Assembly: GCA_030671905.1 (NCBI GenBank)
Contig: DAOVHK010000026.1
Location: 1 to 14,871, forward strand
Source: Clostridia bacterium
GTDB lineage: Bacteria > UBA6262 > WVXT01
Length of the DNA: 14,871 bases
Direction: 5' to 3'
Positions within the stretch are counted from its first letter, which is position 1, and each line of letters opens with the position of its first letter. Position numbers and translations under genes: made by a program. Of this stretch, positions 7,983 through 14,871 are shown piece after piece. The notes beneath the pieces are model-generated. The model was not told the DNA's origin. It was given only the letters and a program-made list of their open reading frames with translations, and ran no database searches.

Positions 7983-8002
7983 AAATCCCGTTGGCGCTAC
8001 CA
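7983..8002 (+). repeat. Direct repeat, right copy of tRNA-Glu 3' end
   Basis: This is an exact 20-bp copy of the tRNA-Glu 3' end including ACCA, at the downstream edge of the GC-rich insert and 23 bp before the start codon of the mutase gene. It is only a tail fragment, since no other tRNA arms precede it. It resembles an att site or the scar of a tRNA-targeting element. Confidence 0.75.
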
Positions 8003-8025
8003 GAATTGGGAGGACTTGCAGTCGA

Positions 8026-8676
8026 ATGTTTAAGGGTGCAATTTTTGATTTGGATGGTGTAATTGTTGATACGGTGCCAATTCATTTTAAGGCATGGAAG
8101 AAGATGTTTTCTGAATACGGGATAGATTTTACCTTTGATGAGTATAAAAGCAAGGTTGATGGTATTCCCAGATATGACGGGGCAAGGGCAATCTTGAAGG
8201 ACATTAGTGAAGTAGAATTAAAAAAAGCCGGTGACATAAAACAGGGATATTTTCTTGAGTTCATCGAGAAAGAAAAGATTCCTGTGTATACCTCTTGTAT
8301 AGATTTAATCAAGGAGTTAAAAAGTCATAATAAGAAAATAGCCTTTGCCTCCTCGAGCCGGAACTGTAAAAGAATTTTACAAAAGGCGGGGCTTATTTAT
8401 CTGGCGGATGCTATAGTGGACGGTAATGATATTACCAAGGCTAAGCCAGACCCTCAGATTTTCCAGTTGGCTGCCGAGAGATTAGGCTGTGTTTATGCAG
8501 AATGTGTTGTGTTTGAAGACGCCGTCTTAGGCGTTGAGGCTGCAGTAAATGGGAAGATGCTCTGCGTGGGAATCGACCGCTATGGTAGTCCAAAAAGACT
8601 GGCAAAGGCAAATCTCGTTGTGGAAGATTTATCCGAGGTAGACTATAAAACAATCGAGGAATTGTTTAGGAAATGA
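8026..8676 (+). CDS. pgmB: Beta-phosphoglucomutase (HAD superfamily)
   Basis: The 216-residue cytoplasmic enzyme would convert beta-glucose 1-phosphate to glucose 6-phosphate via beta-glucose 1,6-bisphosphate. HAD motif I is FDLDGVIVDT with nucleophile D8 and acid/base D10. The cap carries VDGIPRYDG (44-52), typical of mutases linked to GH65 enzymes. Motif II is FASSSRN (107-113), motif III AKPDP with K140, and motif IV FEDAVLGVEAA with E164 and D165. The ATG at 8026 is chosen because it begins the conserved fold; the frame stays open upstream to an ATG at 7900, but that extension runs through the insert and tRNA repeat and has no protein-like features. GGGAGG (8008-8013) lies 12 bases upstream, a little far. 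The stop overlaps the start of the GH65 gene (ATGA), so the two are translationally coupled. A general HAD phosphatase is the alternative; the GH65 partner makes it unlikely. Confidence 0.9.
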   Translation: MFKGAIFDLDGVIVDTVPIHFKAWKKMFSEYGIDFTFDEYKSKVDGIPRYDGARAILKDISEVELKKAGDIKQGYFLEFIEKEKIPVYTSCIDLIKELKSHNKKIAFASSSRNCKRILQKAGLIYLADAIVDGNDITKAKPDPQIFQLAAERLGCVYAECVVFEDAVLGVEAAVNGKMLCVGIDRYGSPKRLAKANLVVEDLSEVDYKTIEELFRK

Positions 8677-11003
8677 AAGATTATTATTCTAAATACAAAA
8701 CTGAATATCCCTGGCTGATTAAGGAAGAGGGTTGGGTGAGGTCGCTTCTGAGAGTGAGGGAAACTCAACTTGCTCTGGGGAATGGTTTTTTAGGGAGCCG
8801 CGCTGTTTTAGAAGAGATACCTTATGATGCCCAACCAGGGACATATATTGCAGGAGTATATGATAGAATTGGTTCTCAGGTTGCCGAGTTAGTTAACTTA
8901 CCCAATCCTTTTAATTTCAAGATAATGATAGATGGAGAAAGACTGGGTGTTGTTACCATGGATGTTGTAAAACATAGAAGAATTTTGAACTTAAGGCATG
9001 GTCTCTTATGTCGGCATACTGTCTTTCAAGACAGGAAGAAAAGAAAGTACGATTATCAAACTTTGAGATTTGTGTCTATGCAGGATAAGAATATCGGCGT
9101 TATGCAGATTATTTTTACGCCGCTGGATGATGAAGTTGAGGCATCCATCGAAACAGGAATAGATACTTCTGTGTATAACGTAAGAACCGTAAACGAAGGA
9201 CGCAAGAAACATTTCAGGGTCAAGGAAGTAGGCCAATTTAAGAATGAAGGATATCTTATAGTGGAGACTTTTGGTAAATTGCATACGGTAATTTTCAGGA
9301 GCGGTTTTTATTATGAAACCAAAGGGAAAAAGATCCTGGCAAAAGATAATATATTTAAACTGAAGTTACGGAAGAACCAAACTGTTGTATTTACCAAGAT
9401 ATTCCATGTGGAAGCCGTTTTAAAGGGAGAGAATTTAGATAAGAAAAAGAAATTATCAGAGAAGAAATTCAGAAAGGCGTTTCAAAGTAGTTTCGATTGT
9501 TTACTGAGAAGACATATTCGTGCCTGGGAAGGTTTGTGGAATGTGGCTGAAGTTTCTATATGGGGTGACCCGGAAGTTGAAAAAAATTTCAGGTTCAATA
9601 TTTACCATATGCTAATATGTGGACCAAAAGACAATGGTTCATCCAGTATAGGAGCCAGGGCATTGACCGGTGAGGGTTACCGTGGACATATCTTCTGGGA
9701 TACTGAAATCTTTCTTCTTCCATTCTATCTGTATACTTTGCCTGATGTAGCTAAACATATGTTATTGTATAGATACAGGAGATTAGATGCAGCAAGAGTG
9801 ATTGCTAAAAAATACGGGTTTAAAGGTGCGATGTTTCCCTGGGAATCTGCGGGCTTAGGAGAAGATGAGACACCCTGCTGGGCTAAAGATTTAGACGGAA
9901 AAGTAATCAGAATCCATACCGGCGAGATGGAGCATCATATAACTGCAGATATTGCCTATGCCTTCTATCACTATTATAATGTTACGCACGATGAGAAATT
10001 TCTCAGGGATTACGGTTATGAGATATTGTTTGAGACGGCAAGATTTTGGGCCAGCCGCGTGGAATATAATAAAAAGAGAAAAAAATACGAAATTAAACAG
10101 GTTGTCGGTCCTGATGAGTTCCATGTAGATGTTAATAATAATGCTTTTACTAATATGATGGCAAAGTGGAATTTGGTTATAGCCTATAATATGTTTAAGA
10201 GGTTAAGGAAGTTAAATATAAAGGTCTATAGAAAGTTGGTTCAAAAAATAGGGCTTGCATCCAAAGAGGTGGCAGAATGGAAGAATATTGCTATCCGTAT
10301 CAGCATAAACATGGGTAAAGGGCAAGTGATTGAGCAATTCGATGGGTATTTTAAGAAGAGAATGGTTGAAATAACTGATTGGGATGAGAATTCTGTACCT
10401 ATTGTCTCGGGGAAATTAACTCCCAGAGATTACGACAAAACACAACTTGTTAAGCAGGCAGATGTGATTATGCTTTTGTATCTGCTTTCAGACGTTTTCA
10501 GCAATAAGACTCAAAGACAAAACTATGCATATTATATTGACCGGACAATACACAAGTCTTCGTTGAGCCTCCCGGTATATGCCCGTATGGCTATTGATGT
10601 GGGAGATAGAAGCAGGGGTTATCGATTTTTCCATACTGCTCTGCGTACTGACATAAGCAATATTAATAATAATACAAATGAAGGCATTCACGCAGCTTGT
10701 ATGGGGGGTAGTTGGCAGGTTTTGATAAATGGTTTTGCCGGGGTGAAAATACAGAAAGGCATATTGTCAGTCAATCCGAAAATGCCAAGAATGTGGAGGA
10801 AAATCCTTTTTTCCCTGCATTGGAGAGGAAACCTGCTTAGACTGGAAGTCAAAAATAATAAAATAAAAATTCAGCTTGTTTCCCCGGGCAGGAAGAAGGT
10901 TAAGATAAAAGTATTCGGCGTTTTATATAGATTGGCGGGCGATAAGCCGTTTGAATTTGAGCGAAAAAAACCTGCAAAGGAAGTGCAGGCTTACTATTTA
11001 TAA
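8673..11003 (+). CDS. Glycoside hydrolase family 65 phosphorylase (maltose/trehalose/kojibiose type)
   Basis: At 776 residues it has the standard GH65 length and layout: N-terminal beta-sandwich (about 1-270), linker, (alpha/alpha)6 barrel and a short C-terminal beta domain. Barrel hallmarks are GHIFWDTEIFLLPF (338-351), FPWES (388-392), HHITADIAYAFYHYY (421-435) and VVGPDEFHVDVNNNAFTN (477-494) with E482 as general acid. KQADV (594-598), SSLS (629-632) and EGIHAACMGGSW (670-681) match the phosphate/subsite region of the phosphorylases. It would invert an alpha-glucoside plus phosphate to beta-glucose 1-phosphate, which the coupled upstream mutase uses. The linkage split (alpha-1,1, 1,2, 1,3 or 1,4) cannot be told from sequence alone. 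No signal peptide is seen, so it acts in the cytoplasm. AGGA lies just upstream of the ATG. The gene looks noticeably AT-richer than the helicase genes. Confidence 0.92.
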   Translation: MKDYYSKYKTEYPWLIKEEGWVRSLLRVRETQLALGNGFLGSRAVLEEIPYDAQPGTYIAGVYDRIGSQVAELVNLPNPFNFKIMIDGERLGVVTMDVVKHRRILNLRHGLLCRHTVFQDRKKRKYDYQTLRFVSMQDKNIGVMQIIFTPLDDEVEASIETGIDTSVYNVRTVNEGRKKHFRVKEVGQFKNEGYLIVETFGKLHTVIFRSGFYYETKGKKILAKDNIFKLKLRKNQTVVFTKIFHVEAVLKGENLDKKKKLSEKKFRKAFQSSFDCLLRRHIRAWEGLWNVAEVSIWGDPEVEKNFRFNIYHMLICGPKDNGSSSIGARALTGEGYRGHIFWDTEIFLLPFYLYTLPDVAKHMLLYRYRRLDAARVIAKKYGFKGAMFPWESAGLGEDETPCWAKDLDGKVIRIHTGEMEHHITADIAYAFYHYYNVTHDEKFLRDYGYEILFETARFWASRVEYNKKRKKYEIKQVVGPDEFHVDVNNNAFTNMMAKWNLVIAYNMFKRLRKLNIKVYRKLVQKIGLASKEVAEWKNIAIRISINMGKGQVIEQFDGYFKKRMVEITDWDENSVPIVSGKLTPRDYDKTQLVKQADVIMLLYLLSDVFSNKTQRQNYAYYIDRTIHKSSLSLPVYARMAIDVGDRSRGYRFFHTALRTDISNINNNTNEGIHAACMGGSWQVLINGFAGVKIQKGILSVNPKMPRMWRKILFSLHWRGNLLRLEVKNNKIKIQLVSPGRKKVKIKVFGVLYRLAGDKPFEFERKKPAKEVQAYYL

Positions 11004-11022
11004 ATTTTAGGAGGGGATGATA

Positions 11023-12207
11023 ATGGCAAAAAAGAGAAAGAAGTTAAACATATCTCATCTGCATTGGGGTTTTCCTCCTATTATCGGAGGAGTGGAGACA
11101 CATTTAACGATATTGCTACCAACTTTAGTTAAAATGGGCCATAAGGTCAATCTTCTTACTGGTGCATTTGAAGGAGAGAAGGGAAGAGATACGTATAAAG
11201 GTGTGGGTATTTTCCGCCAGCCCACTATGGATTTAAACTGGCTTAGTAAAAGAGGAATTAGCGGTCTTTTCGACGAGGTAAAGGATATATTTAAAAATTT
11301 TATCTACGAAACAAAACCGGATTGTATCCATGTTCACAATATGCATTATTTTAGCAAGGCACATGCGTTGGCAATTGAAGAAATATCTATCAAGAAAGGC
11401 ATTCCCCTTATTTTGACAGCACATAATGTATGGGACGATAATTTATTTCTGGACTTGACGAAAAACATCAAATGGACTCATATTGTTGCTGTTAGCCATT
11501 TTATTAAAAGAGAGATTATCGGAACTGGGTATAGTCACAGAAACATCACGGTTATCCATCATGGTATCGATCAAAGGATTTTTTCTCCCAAGGTGGACCC
11601 GCTACCTGTGTTTAAAAAATATCCTATCTTACGGAAGGGAAACGTAATATTTCATCCTGCAAGAATGGGATTAGCTAAAGGGTGCGATGTGAGCATAAAG
11701 GCATTGCGTATAATCAAAGATAGGTTTCCTAATGTGGTTCTGGTGCTTGCCGGTACAAAGAATATTATAGACTGGGTCCAGAGCCAGCAGAAGGACATTG
11801 CCTATATGGTAAATCTGGTTAAGTTTCTTGGTCTTGAGGATAATGTGTTAATTGATGCTTTTCCGCTTGTAGATATGCCTAGGCTTTACGCTGCTTCGTC
11901 GGTTTGTGTTTATCCCTCGTCCGTGTCTGAACCTTTTGGACTGACGATGTTGGAAGCCCTTTCATCAGGTAAGCCGATGGTGGTTACTGAAACAGGAGGA
12001 ATGCCGGAGATTATTAAAGACGGCATTAATGGATTCATCATTCCAGTTAAGGATTTTGAGTCTTTGGCCTCTCGAATTAACTGCCTTTTAGGCGACAAGG
12101 AATTAAGGGAGCGACTGGGACACACAGGCCGCCAGATGGTTGAGCAGCAATATACCAAGGAGATTGTTGCTGAGAATATTTTGAGACTATATAAAAAGTT
12201 TTGTTAG
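11023..12207 (+). CDS. GT4-family glycosyltransferase (glycogen synthase-like fold)
   Basis: The product is a 394-residue GT-B retaining glycosyltransferase. The N-terminal acceptor domain opens with the glycine-rich IIGGVETH (20-27), followed by IHVHNMHYFSKAH and LTAHNVWD. The C-terminal donor domain has HPARMGLAKG and the EX7E motif SEPFGLTMLEA (E303, E311), then GKPMVVTETGGMPEII, typical of family 4. Two in-frame ATGs are available, 11017 and 11023. AGGAGG (11009-11014) lies two bases from the first and eight from the second, so I chose 11023. It follows the GH65 gene by 19 bp and is probably the last gene of its operon. It may make the glucoside that the phosphorylase degrades (GT4 includes trehalose- and sucrose-phosphate-type synthases) or act on a polysaccharide or lipid. 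The donor and acceptor are unknown. Confidence 0.88.
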   Translation: MAKKRKKLNISHLHWGFPPIIGGVETHLTILLPTLVKMGHKVNLLTGAFEGEKGRDTYKGVGIFRQPTMDLNWLSKRGISGLFDEVKDIFKNFIYETKPDCIHVHNMHYFSKAHALAIEEISIKKGIPLILTAHNVWDDNLFLDLTKNIKWTHIVAVSHFIKREIIGTGYSHRNITVIHHGIDQRIFSPKVDPLPVFKKYPILRKGNVIFHPARMGLAKGCDVSIKALRIIKDRFPNVVLVLAGTKNIIDWVQSQQKDIAYMVNLVKFLGLEDNVLIDAFPLVDMPRLYAASSVCVYPSSVSEPFGLTMLEALSSGKPMVVTETGGMPEIIKDGINGFIIPVKDFESLASRINCLLGDKELRERLGHTGRQMVEQQYTKEIVAENILRLYKKFC

Positions 12208-12243
12208 CCCTATGATGAAGCAAACCCTGCTCGGGTTCGGAAA

Positions 12244-12302
12244 GGTCGCTGTCCCGATGGATAAATCGGGACGTGTTAGCGACGGGCGAAAGACGGTGAG
12301 CG
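12244..12302 (+). repeat. Structured 59-nt motif, copy B
   Basis: Outer stem GTCGCT (12245-12250) pairs with AGCGAC (12278-12283). Inside it, GTCCCGAT (12251-12258) and ATCGGGAC (12265-12272) form a perfect 8-bp stem with loop GGATAA. Linker GTGTT and tail GGGCGAAAGACGGTGAGCG follow. The tail matches copy A at 16 of 19 positions. The rest of the 136-bp gap between the glycosyltransferase and kinase genes holds a smaller hairpin, AACCC-TGCTC-GGGTT (12223-12237), and the kinase Shine-Dalgarno AAGGGG (12329-12334). No T-run follows either hairpin, so neither is an intrinsic terminator. Confidence 0.65.
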
Positions 12303-12343
12303 ATTAGCAAGGCGTTGGGCAAGGAGATAAGGGGATATAAACA

Positions 12344-14871
12344 ATGATAGGTCAACTGATAGAAGACCGGTATAAAGTGATAGATAAGCTTGGCGAGGGT
12401 GGGATGAGCCTGGTCTATCGAGCCGAGGATATAGAGACTGGGCAAATGGTAGCGTTGAAGTTTTTGAAGGAGGGGATAACTTCCAGGCGAGTGGAAGATG
12501 TATTGCGATTCCAGCGAGAGGCAGGGGCAATAGCTAAATTGGAGCATCCAGGGATAGTGAAGGTATACGCAACAGGAGAATATGAGCAGAACCCCTATAT
12601 AGTGATGGAGCTTCTTAAAGGTAAGAGTTTAGCCGATTTGTTTAAGGAGAAAAAACGCTTTAGTGTAGAGGAGGCGGTAGGGATAGTCCTTCAAATCAGT
12701 GAGGTCTTAAATTACGTTCACGGCAAAGGGATTATCCACCGTGACCTAAAACCCGGAAATATCATGCTCCTAGTACAACCTGCTGGCCAACAGCCCCCCT
12801 CTATCAACTACCAGGTTAAGGTCTTAGACTTCGGTTTAGCCCAAATTTTAGAGTTAAGAAAGATAAAATCTGAAGAAGAGATAGTAGGCACATTTGGATA
12901 TATGTCTCCCGAGCAGTCAGGGATAATAAGGAAGCCAGTAGATGAGAGAAGCGACTTATACTCCTTAGGGATTATCTTCTATGAACTTCTTACAGGAGAA
13001 CTCCCTTTTAAAGGTAAGGATGTAGGCACTATCCTTCACCAGCAGGTAGCTAGGAAGCCTTCTTCACCTAAAAAGATAAAACCAGAGATTCCAGAGGTAA
13101 TAGAGGGGATGGTGTTAAAGCTCCTAAACAAAGAGCCTGAAGAACGGTATCAAACCGCCAAAGGTCTATTAGCTGATTTAACTAAATACCAGGATGGAGA
13201 AGTTTCCTTTATCATAGGCAAGGAAGATGTGTTGAAGAAGTTGACCTACCGCACCAGACTTATTGGCCGAGAAGAGGAACTGAATAGACTTGAAGAGTTA
13301 TTTGAGCAAGCCAGACAAGGCAAGGGAGGGGTCTGTTTGGTCTCCGGTGGGCCGGGCATGGGTAAGAGCCGGCTGATTGAAGAGATGCGAGGTTATAGCT
13401 ATGAAAGAGGGTCCATATTTATCTCGGGTAAATGCTTTGCCCAGGAGAACAAGATACCCTATCAACCCTTTATGGAGGCCTTAAATGAATATATAAATAG
13501 ACTGGAAAGACTCAAAGCAGGAGAAAAAGAGGAAACTATAAAGAAGATGAAAGGGGTCTTAGGTGAATTAGGGCAGATCATTATCAAACTCAACCCCAAT
13601 ATGAGAGATGTATTAGGAAAGCAACCAGAATTAGTCCCCTTAGAGCCAGAAAGGGAGAACAGGCGATTTCTTATGGTGTCAAGCAGATTCTTCTGCAATT
13701 TAGGGGAAGAGGATAAGCCCTGTGTAATATTCTTAGATGATTTGCAGTGGGCAGATGAGGGAAGTCTGAGTTTGTTAGCAGAGATAGTCAGTGAGATAAA
13801 GGAATTTCCCATTTTGCTCTTGGGTGCGTACAGGGACACTGAAGTGACTGAAGAACACAGTCTAATTAAACTAAAGAACAAGGCTAGGGATAAAGGCTAT
13901 TCCCTTCAGGAGATAGACATCAGCTTGTTTGACCATGTTCGGTTAAATAGACTCATTGTTGAATTACTGCTCGAGGATGAGGAGAGGACTTATGAGCTTT
14001 CCCGTTACGTCCTGAATAAATCGAGAGGCAATCCCTTCTTCAGCATAGAAATAACCAGGCAATTAGTAGATGAGAAGGTGCTCTTCTACAAAGAGGAAGA
14101 GAAGCACTGGCAGGTGGACTGGGAGAAGATAAATAGGGTAACTATCTCACCTAATATAGTGGATATAGTCTTAAGGAGGATAGAGACCTTAGAAGAAGAC
14201 CAGCTGAATCTCCTATCCTATGCTGCTGTAATAGGCAGGGAATTTGAGATAGGTTTATTATTCAGATTAGCTGATTTAGCCAAAGAGCGGGTAATCGTCC
14301 TCGTTGATGAGGCCATCTCCTTACAATTATTAGAGAGGAGTTTAGAGAGAGGTAAGATTCTCTTTGTCCACGATAGGATAAAGGATGCATTTTACCAGAG
14401 GATAAGCGAAGGGAAAAAGAGAGAATTGCATCTTGAGATAGCCAGGACGATAGAAGAATTACACAAAGAAAATATAGAGGAAGTATTATTCGATTTAGCC
14501 CATCACTATACTGAAGCAGAAGACAGAGATAAATCCCTCCAATACGCCCTGCCAGCCGCTGAGAAGGCAAAAGGCGGCTATGCCAACGAAGATGCAGTAA
14601 GGTATTACACTATAGGCATAAATATATTAGAAGATAAAGGCCAAAAAGGAAGTCGGGAATGGATAAAAGCCAAGGAAGGACTTACTACAGTATATCTCAC
14701 CATAGGCAAGAATAATGAGGCGATAGAAATAGCCAACCAAGTCCTTCCCTTAAAAGAGTCGGCAATAGAGAAGGCAAAGATATATCAGCAGATAGGCACA
14801 GCCTATTTTAAGAAAGGAGATTGGCAAAACTGCGAGGATACCTTGGCTCAGGGTATGGCCTTGTTGGGAAA
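12344..14871 (+). CDS. Ser/Thr protein kinase fused to AAA-type ATPase and TPR-like region, 3'-partial
   Basis: The frame is open from the ATG at 12344 to the end of the window (842 codons), so the gene continues. Residues 10-280 are a Hanks-type kinase: GEGGMSLVY (18-25), K39 in VALKFLK, HRDLKPGN (132-139), DFG (162-164), GYMSPEQ (185-191) and SDLYSLGI (203-210). All catalytic residues are present. An AAA_16-like NTPase follows, with IGREEEL (308-313), Walker A GGPGMGKS (335-342) and Walker B VIFLDDLQWAD (461-471). From about 480 the chain is helical, and the last hundred residues look like tetratricopeptide repeats. Known relatives often end in GAF plus histidine kinase, guanylate cyclase or further TPRs; that end is not visible. 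AAGGGG (12329-12334) lies nine bases before the start. It is probably a cytoplasmic signalling protein. Its target is unknown, and adjacency to the sugar operon alone does not show a link. Confidence 0.9.
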   Translation, partial: MIGQLIEDRYKVIDKLGEGGMSLVYRAEDIETGQMVALKFLKEGITSRRVEDVLRFQREAGAIAKLEHPGIVKVYATGEYEQNPYIVMELLKGKSLADLFKEKKRFSVEEAVGIVLQISEVLNYVHGKGIIHRDLKPGNIMLLVQPAGQQPPSINYQVKVLDFGLAQILELRKIKSEEEIVGTFGYMSPEQSGIIRKPVDERSDLYSLGIIFYELLTGELPFKGKDVGTILHQQVARKPSSPKKIKPEIPEVIEGMVLKLLNKEPEERYQTAKGLLADLTKYQDGEVSFIIGKEDVLKKLTYRTRLIGREEELNRLEELFEQARQGKGGVCLVSGGPGMGKSRLIEEMRGYSYERGSIFISGKCFAQENKIPYQPFMEALNEYINRLERLKAGEKEETIKKMKGVLGELGQIIIKLNPNMRDVLGKQPELVPLEPERENRRFLMVSSRFFCNLGEEDKPCVIFLDDLQWADEGSLSLLAEIVSEIKEFPILLLGAYRDTEVTEEHSLIKLKNKARDKGYSLQEIDISLFDHVRLNRLIVELLLEDEERTYELSRYVLNKSRGNPFFSIEITRQLVDEKVLFYKEEEKHWQVDWEKINRVTISPNIVDIVLRRIETLEEDQLNLLSYAAVIGREFEIGLLFRLADLAKERVIVLVDEAISLQLLERSLERGKILFVHDRIKDAFYQRISEGKKRELHLEIARTIEELHKENIEEVLFDLAHHYTEAEDRDKSLQYALPAAEKAKGGYANEDAVRYYTIGINILEDKGQKGSREWIKAKEGLTTVYLTIGKNNEAIEIANQVLPLKESAIEKAKIYQQIGTAYFKKGDWQNCEDTLAQGMALLG

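Noticed and set aside
7983..8002. A second tRNA or tRNA pseudogene
   Set aside because: Only the last 20 bases of the tRNA are present; no D arm, anticodon arm or 5' acceptor strand can be found upstream.
7900..8025. A 42-codon N-terminal extension of the beta-phosphoglucomutase from an ATG at 7900
   Set aside because: It runs through the structured insert and the tRNA-tail repeat, is Gly/Arg/Pro-rich without family similarity, and the conserved HAD fold begins right at the ATG at 8026.
6561..12302. Relation between the GTAGCGTAGGGC unit at 6561 and the TAGCGACGGGCG segment of the 59-nt motif
   Set aside because: The resemblance is about nine of eleven bases, with no shared fold around it, and is within what chance allows for GC-rich palindromic sequence.
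12077..12547. Antisense open frame of 156 codons opposite the end of the glycosyltransferase and the start of the kinase
   Set aside because: It overlaps two well-supported genes and the structured intergenic motif, and its translation has no recognisable domain; other antisense frames in the window are similar shadows.
1..14871. CRISPR arrays or intact insertion sequences
   Set aside because: No regularly spaced repeats and no transposase or integrase reading frame were found on either strand.

Overview
The window reads as a chromosomal segment of a bacterium with moderate-to-low GC. All genes are on the + strand, Shine-Dalgarno sites are ordinary, and there is one tRNA gene with an encoded CCA end. 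The gene mix is a paired Fe-S helicase-nuclease, RmuC, a GH65 phosphorylase with a beta-phosphoglucomutase, and a large kinase-ATPase-TPR protein. Together with abundant short palindromes between genes, this would fit an uncultured candidate-phylum bacterium. That placement is only an impression; nothing here fixes the taxon.

Layout. 1-5335: two overlapping helicase-nuclease genes of the AddAB/AdnAB type, the first entering from upstream. 5348-6499: an iron-type alcohol dehydrogenase whose Shine-Dalgarno lies in a repeat-like palindrome that also forms the 3' end of the preceding gene. 6500-6649: a good sigma70-type promoter followed by two REP-like hairpins. 6650-7684: rmuC. 7711-7789: tRNA-Glu(CTC). 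7790-8002: a GC-rich, strongly structured insert that ends in an exact 20-bp copy of the tRNA 3' end. 8026-12207: a three-gene sugar operon (beta-phosphoglucomutase, GH65 glycoside phosphorylase, GT4 glycosyltransferase). 12208-12343: an intergenic stretch with a second copy of a structured motif also present in the insert. 12344-end: the N-terminal 842 codons of a Ser/Thr kinase fused to an AAA-type ATPase and a helical/TPR region, running off the window.

How the genes fit together. The helicase-nuclease pair would resect double-strand breaks for recombination, and RmuC is a further recombination-associated factor nearby. In the sugar operon the GH65 enzyme would split an alpha-glucoside with phosphate to beta-glucose 1-phosphate. 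The mutase converts this to glucose 6-phosphate, and the glycosyltransferase may build the glucoside or another glycoconjugate.

The most unusual signal is a 59-nt motif present twice in the same orientation (7851-7909 and 12244-12302), once on each side of the sugar operon. Both copies have the same length and an identical outer stem. Their inner stems differ in sequence but keep pairing through compensatory changes. With the duplicated tRNA 3' end beside the first copy, this suggests a structured RNA or DNA element and possibly the footprint of site-specific insertion at tRNA-Glu. No integrase or transposase is visible in the window.
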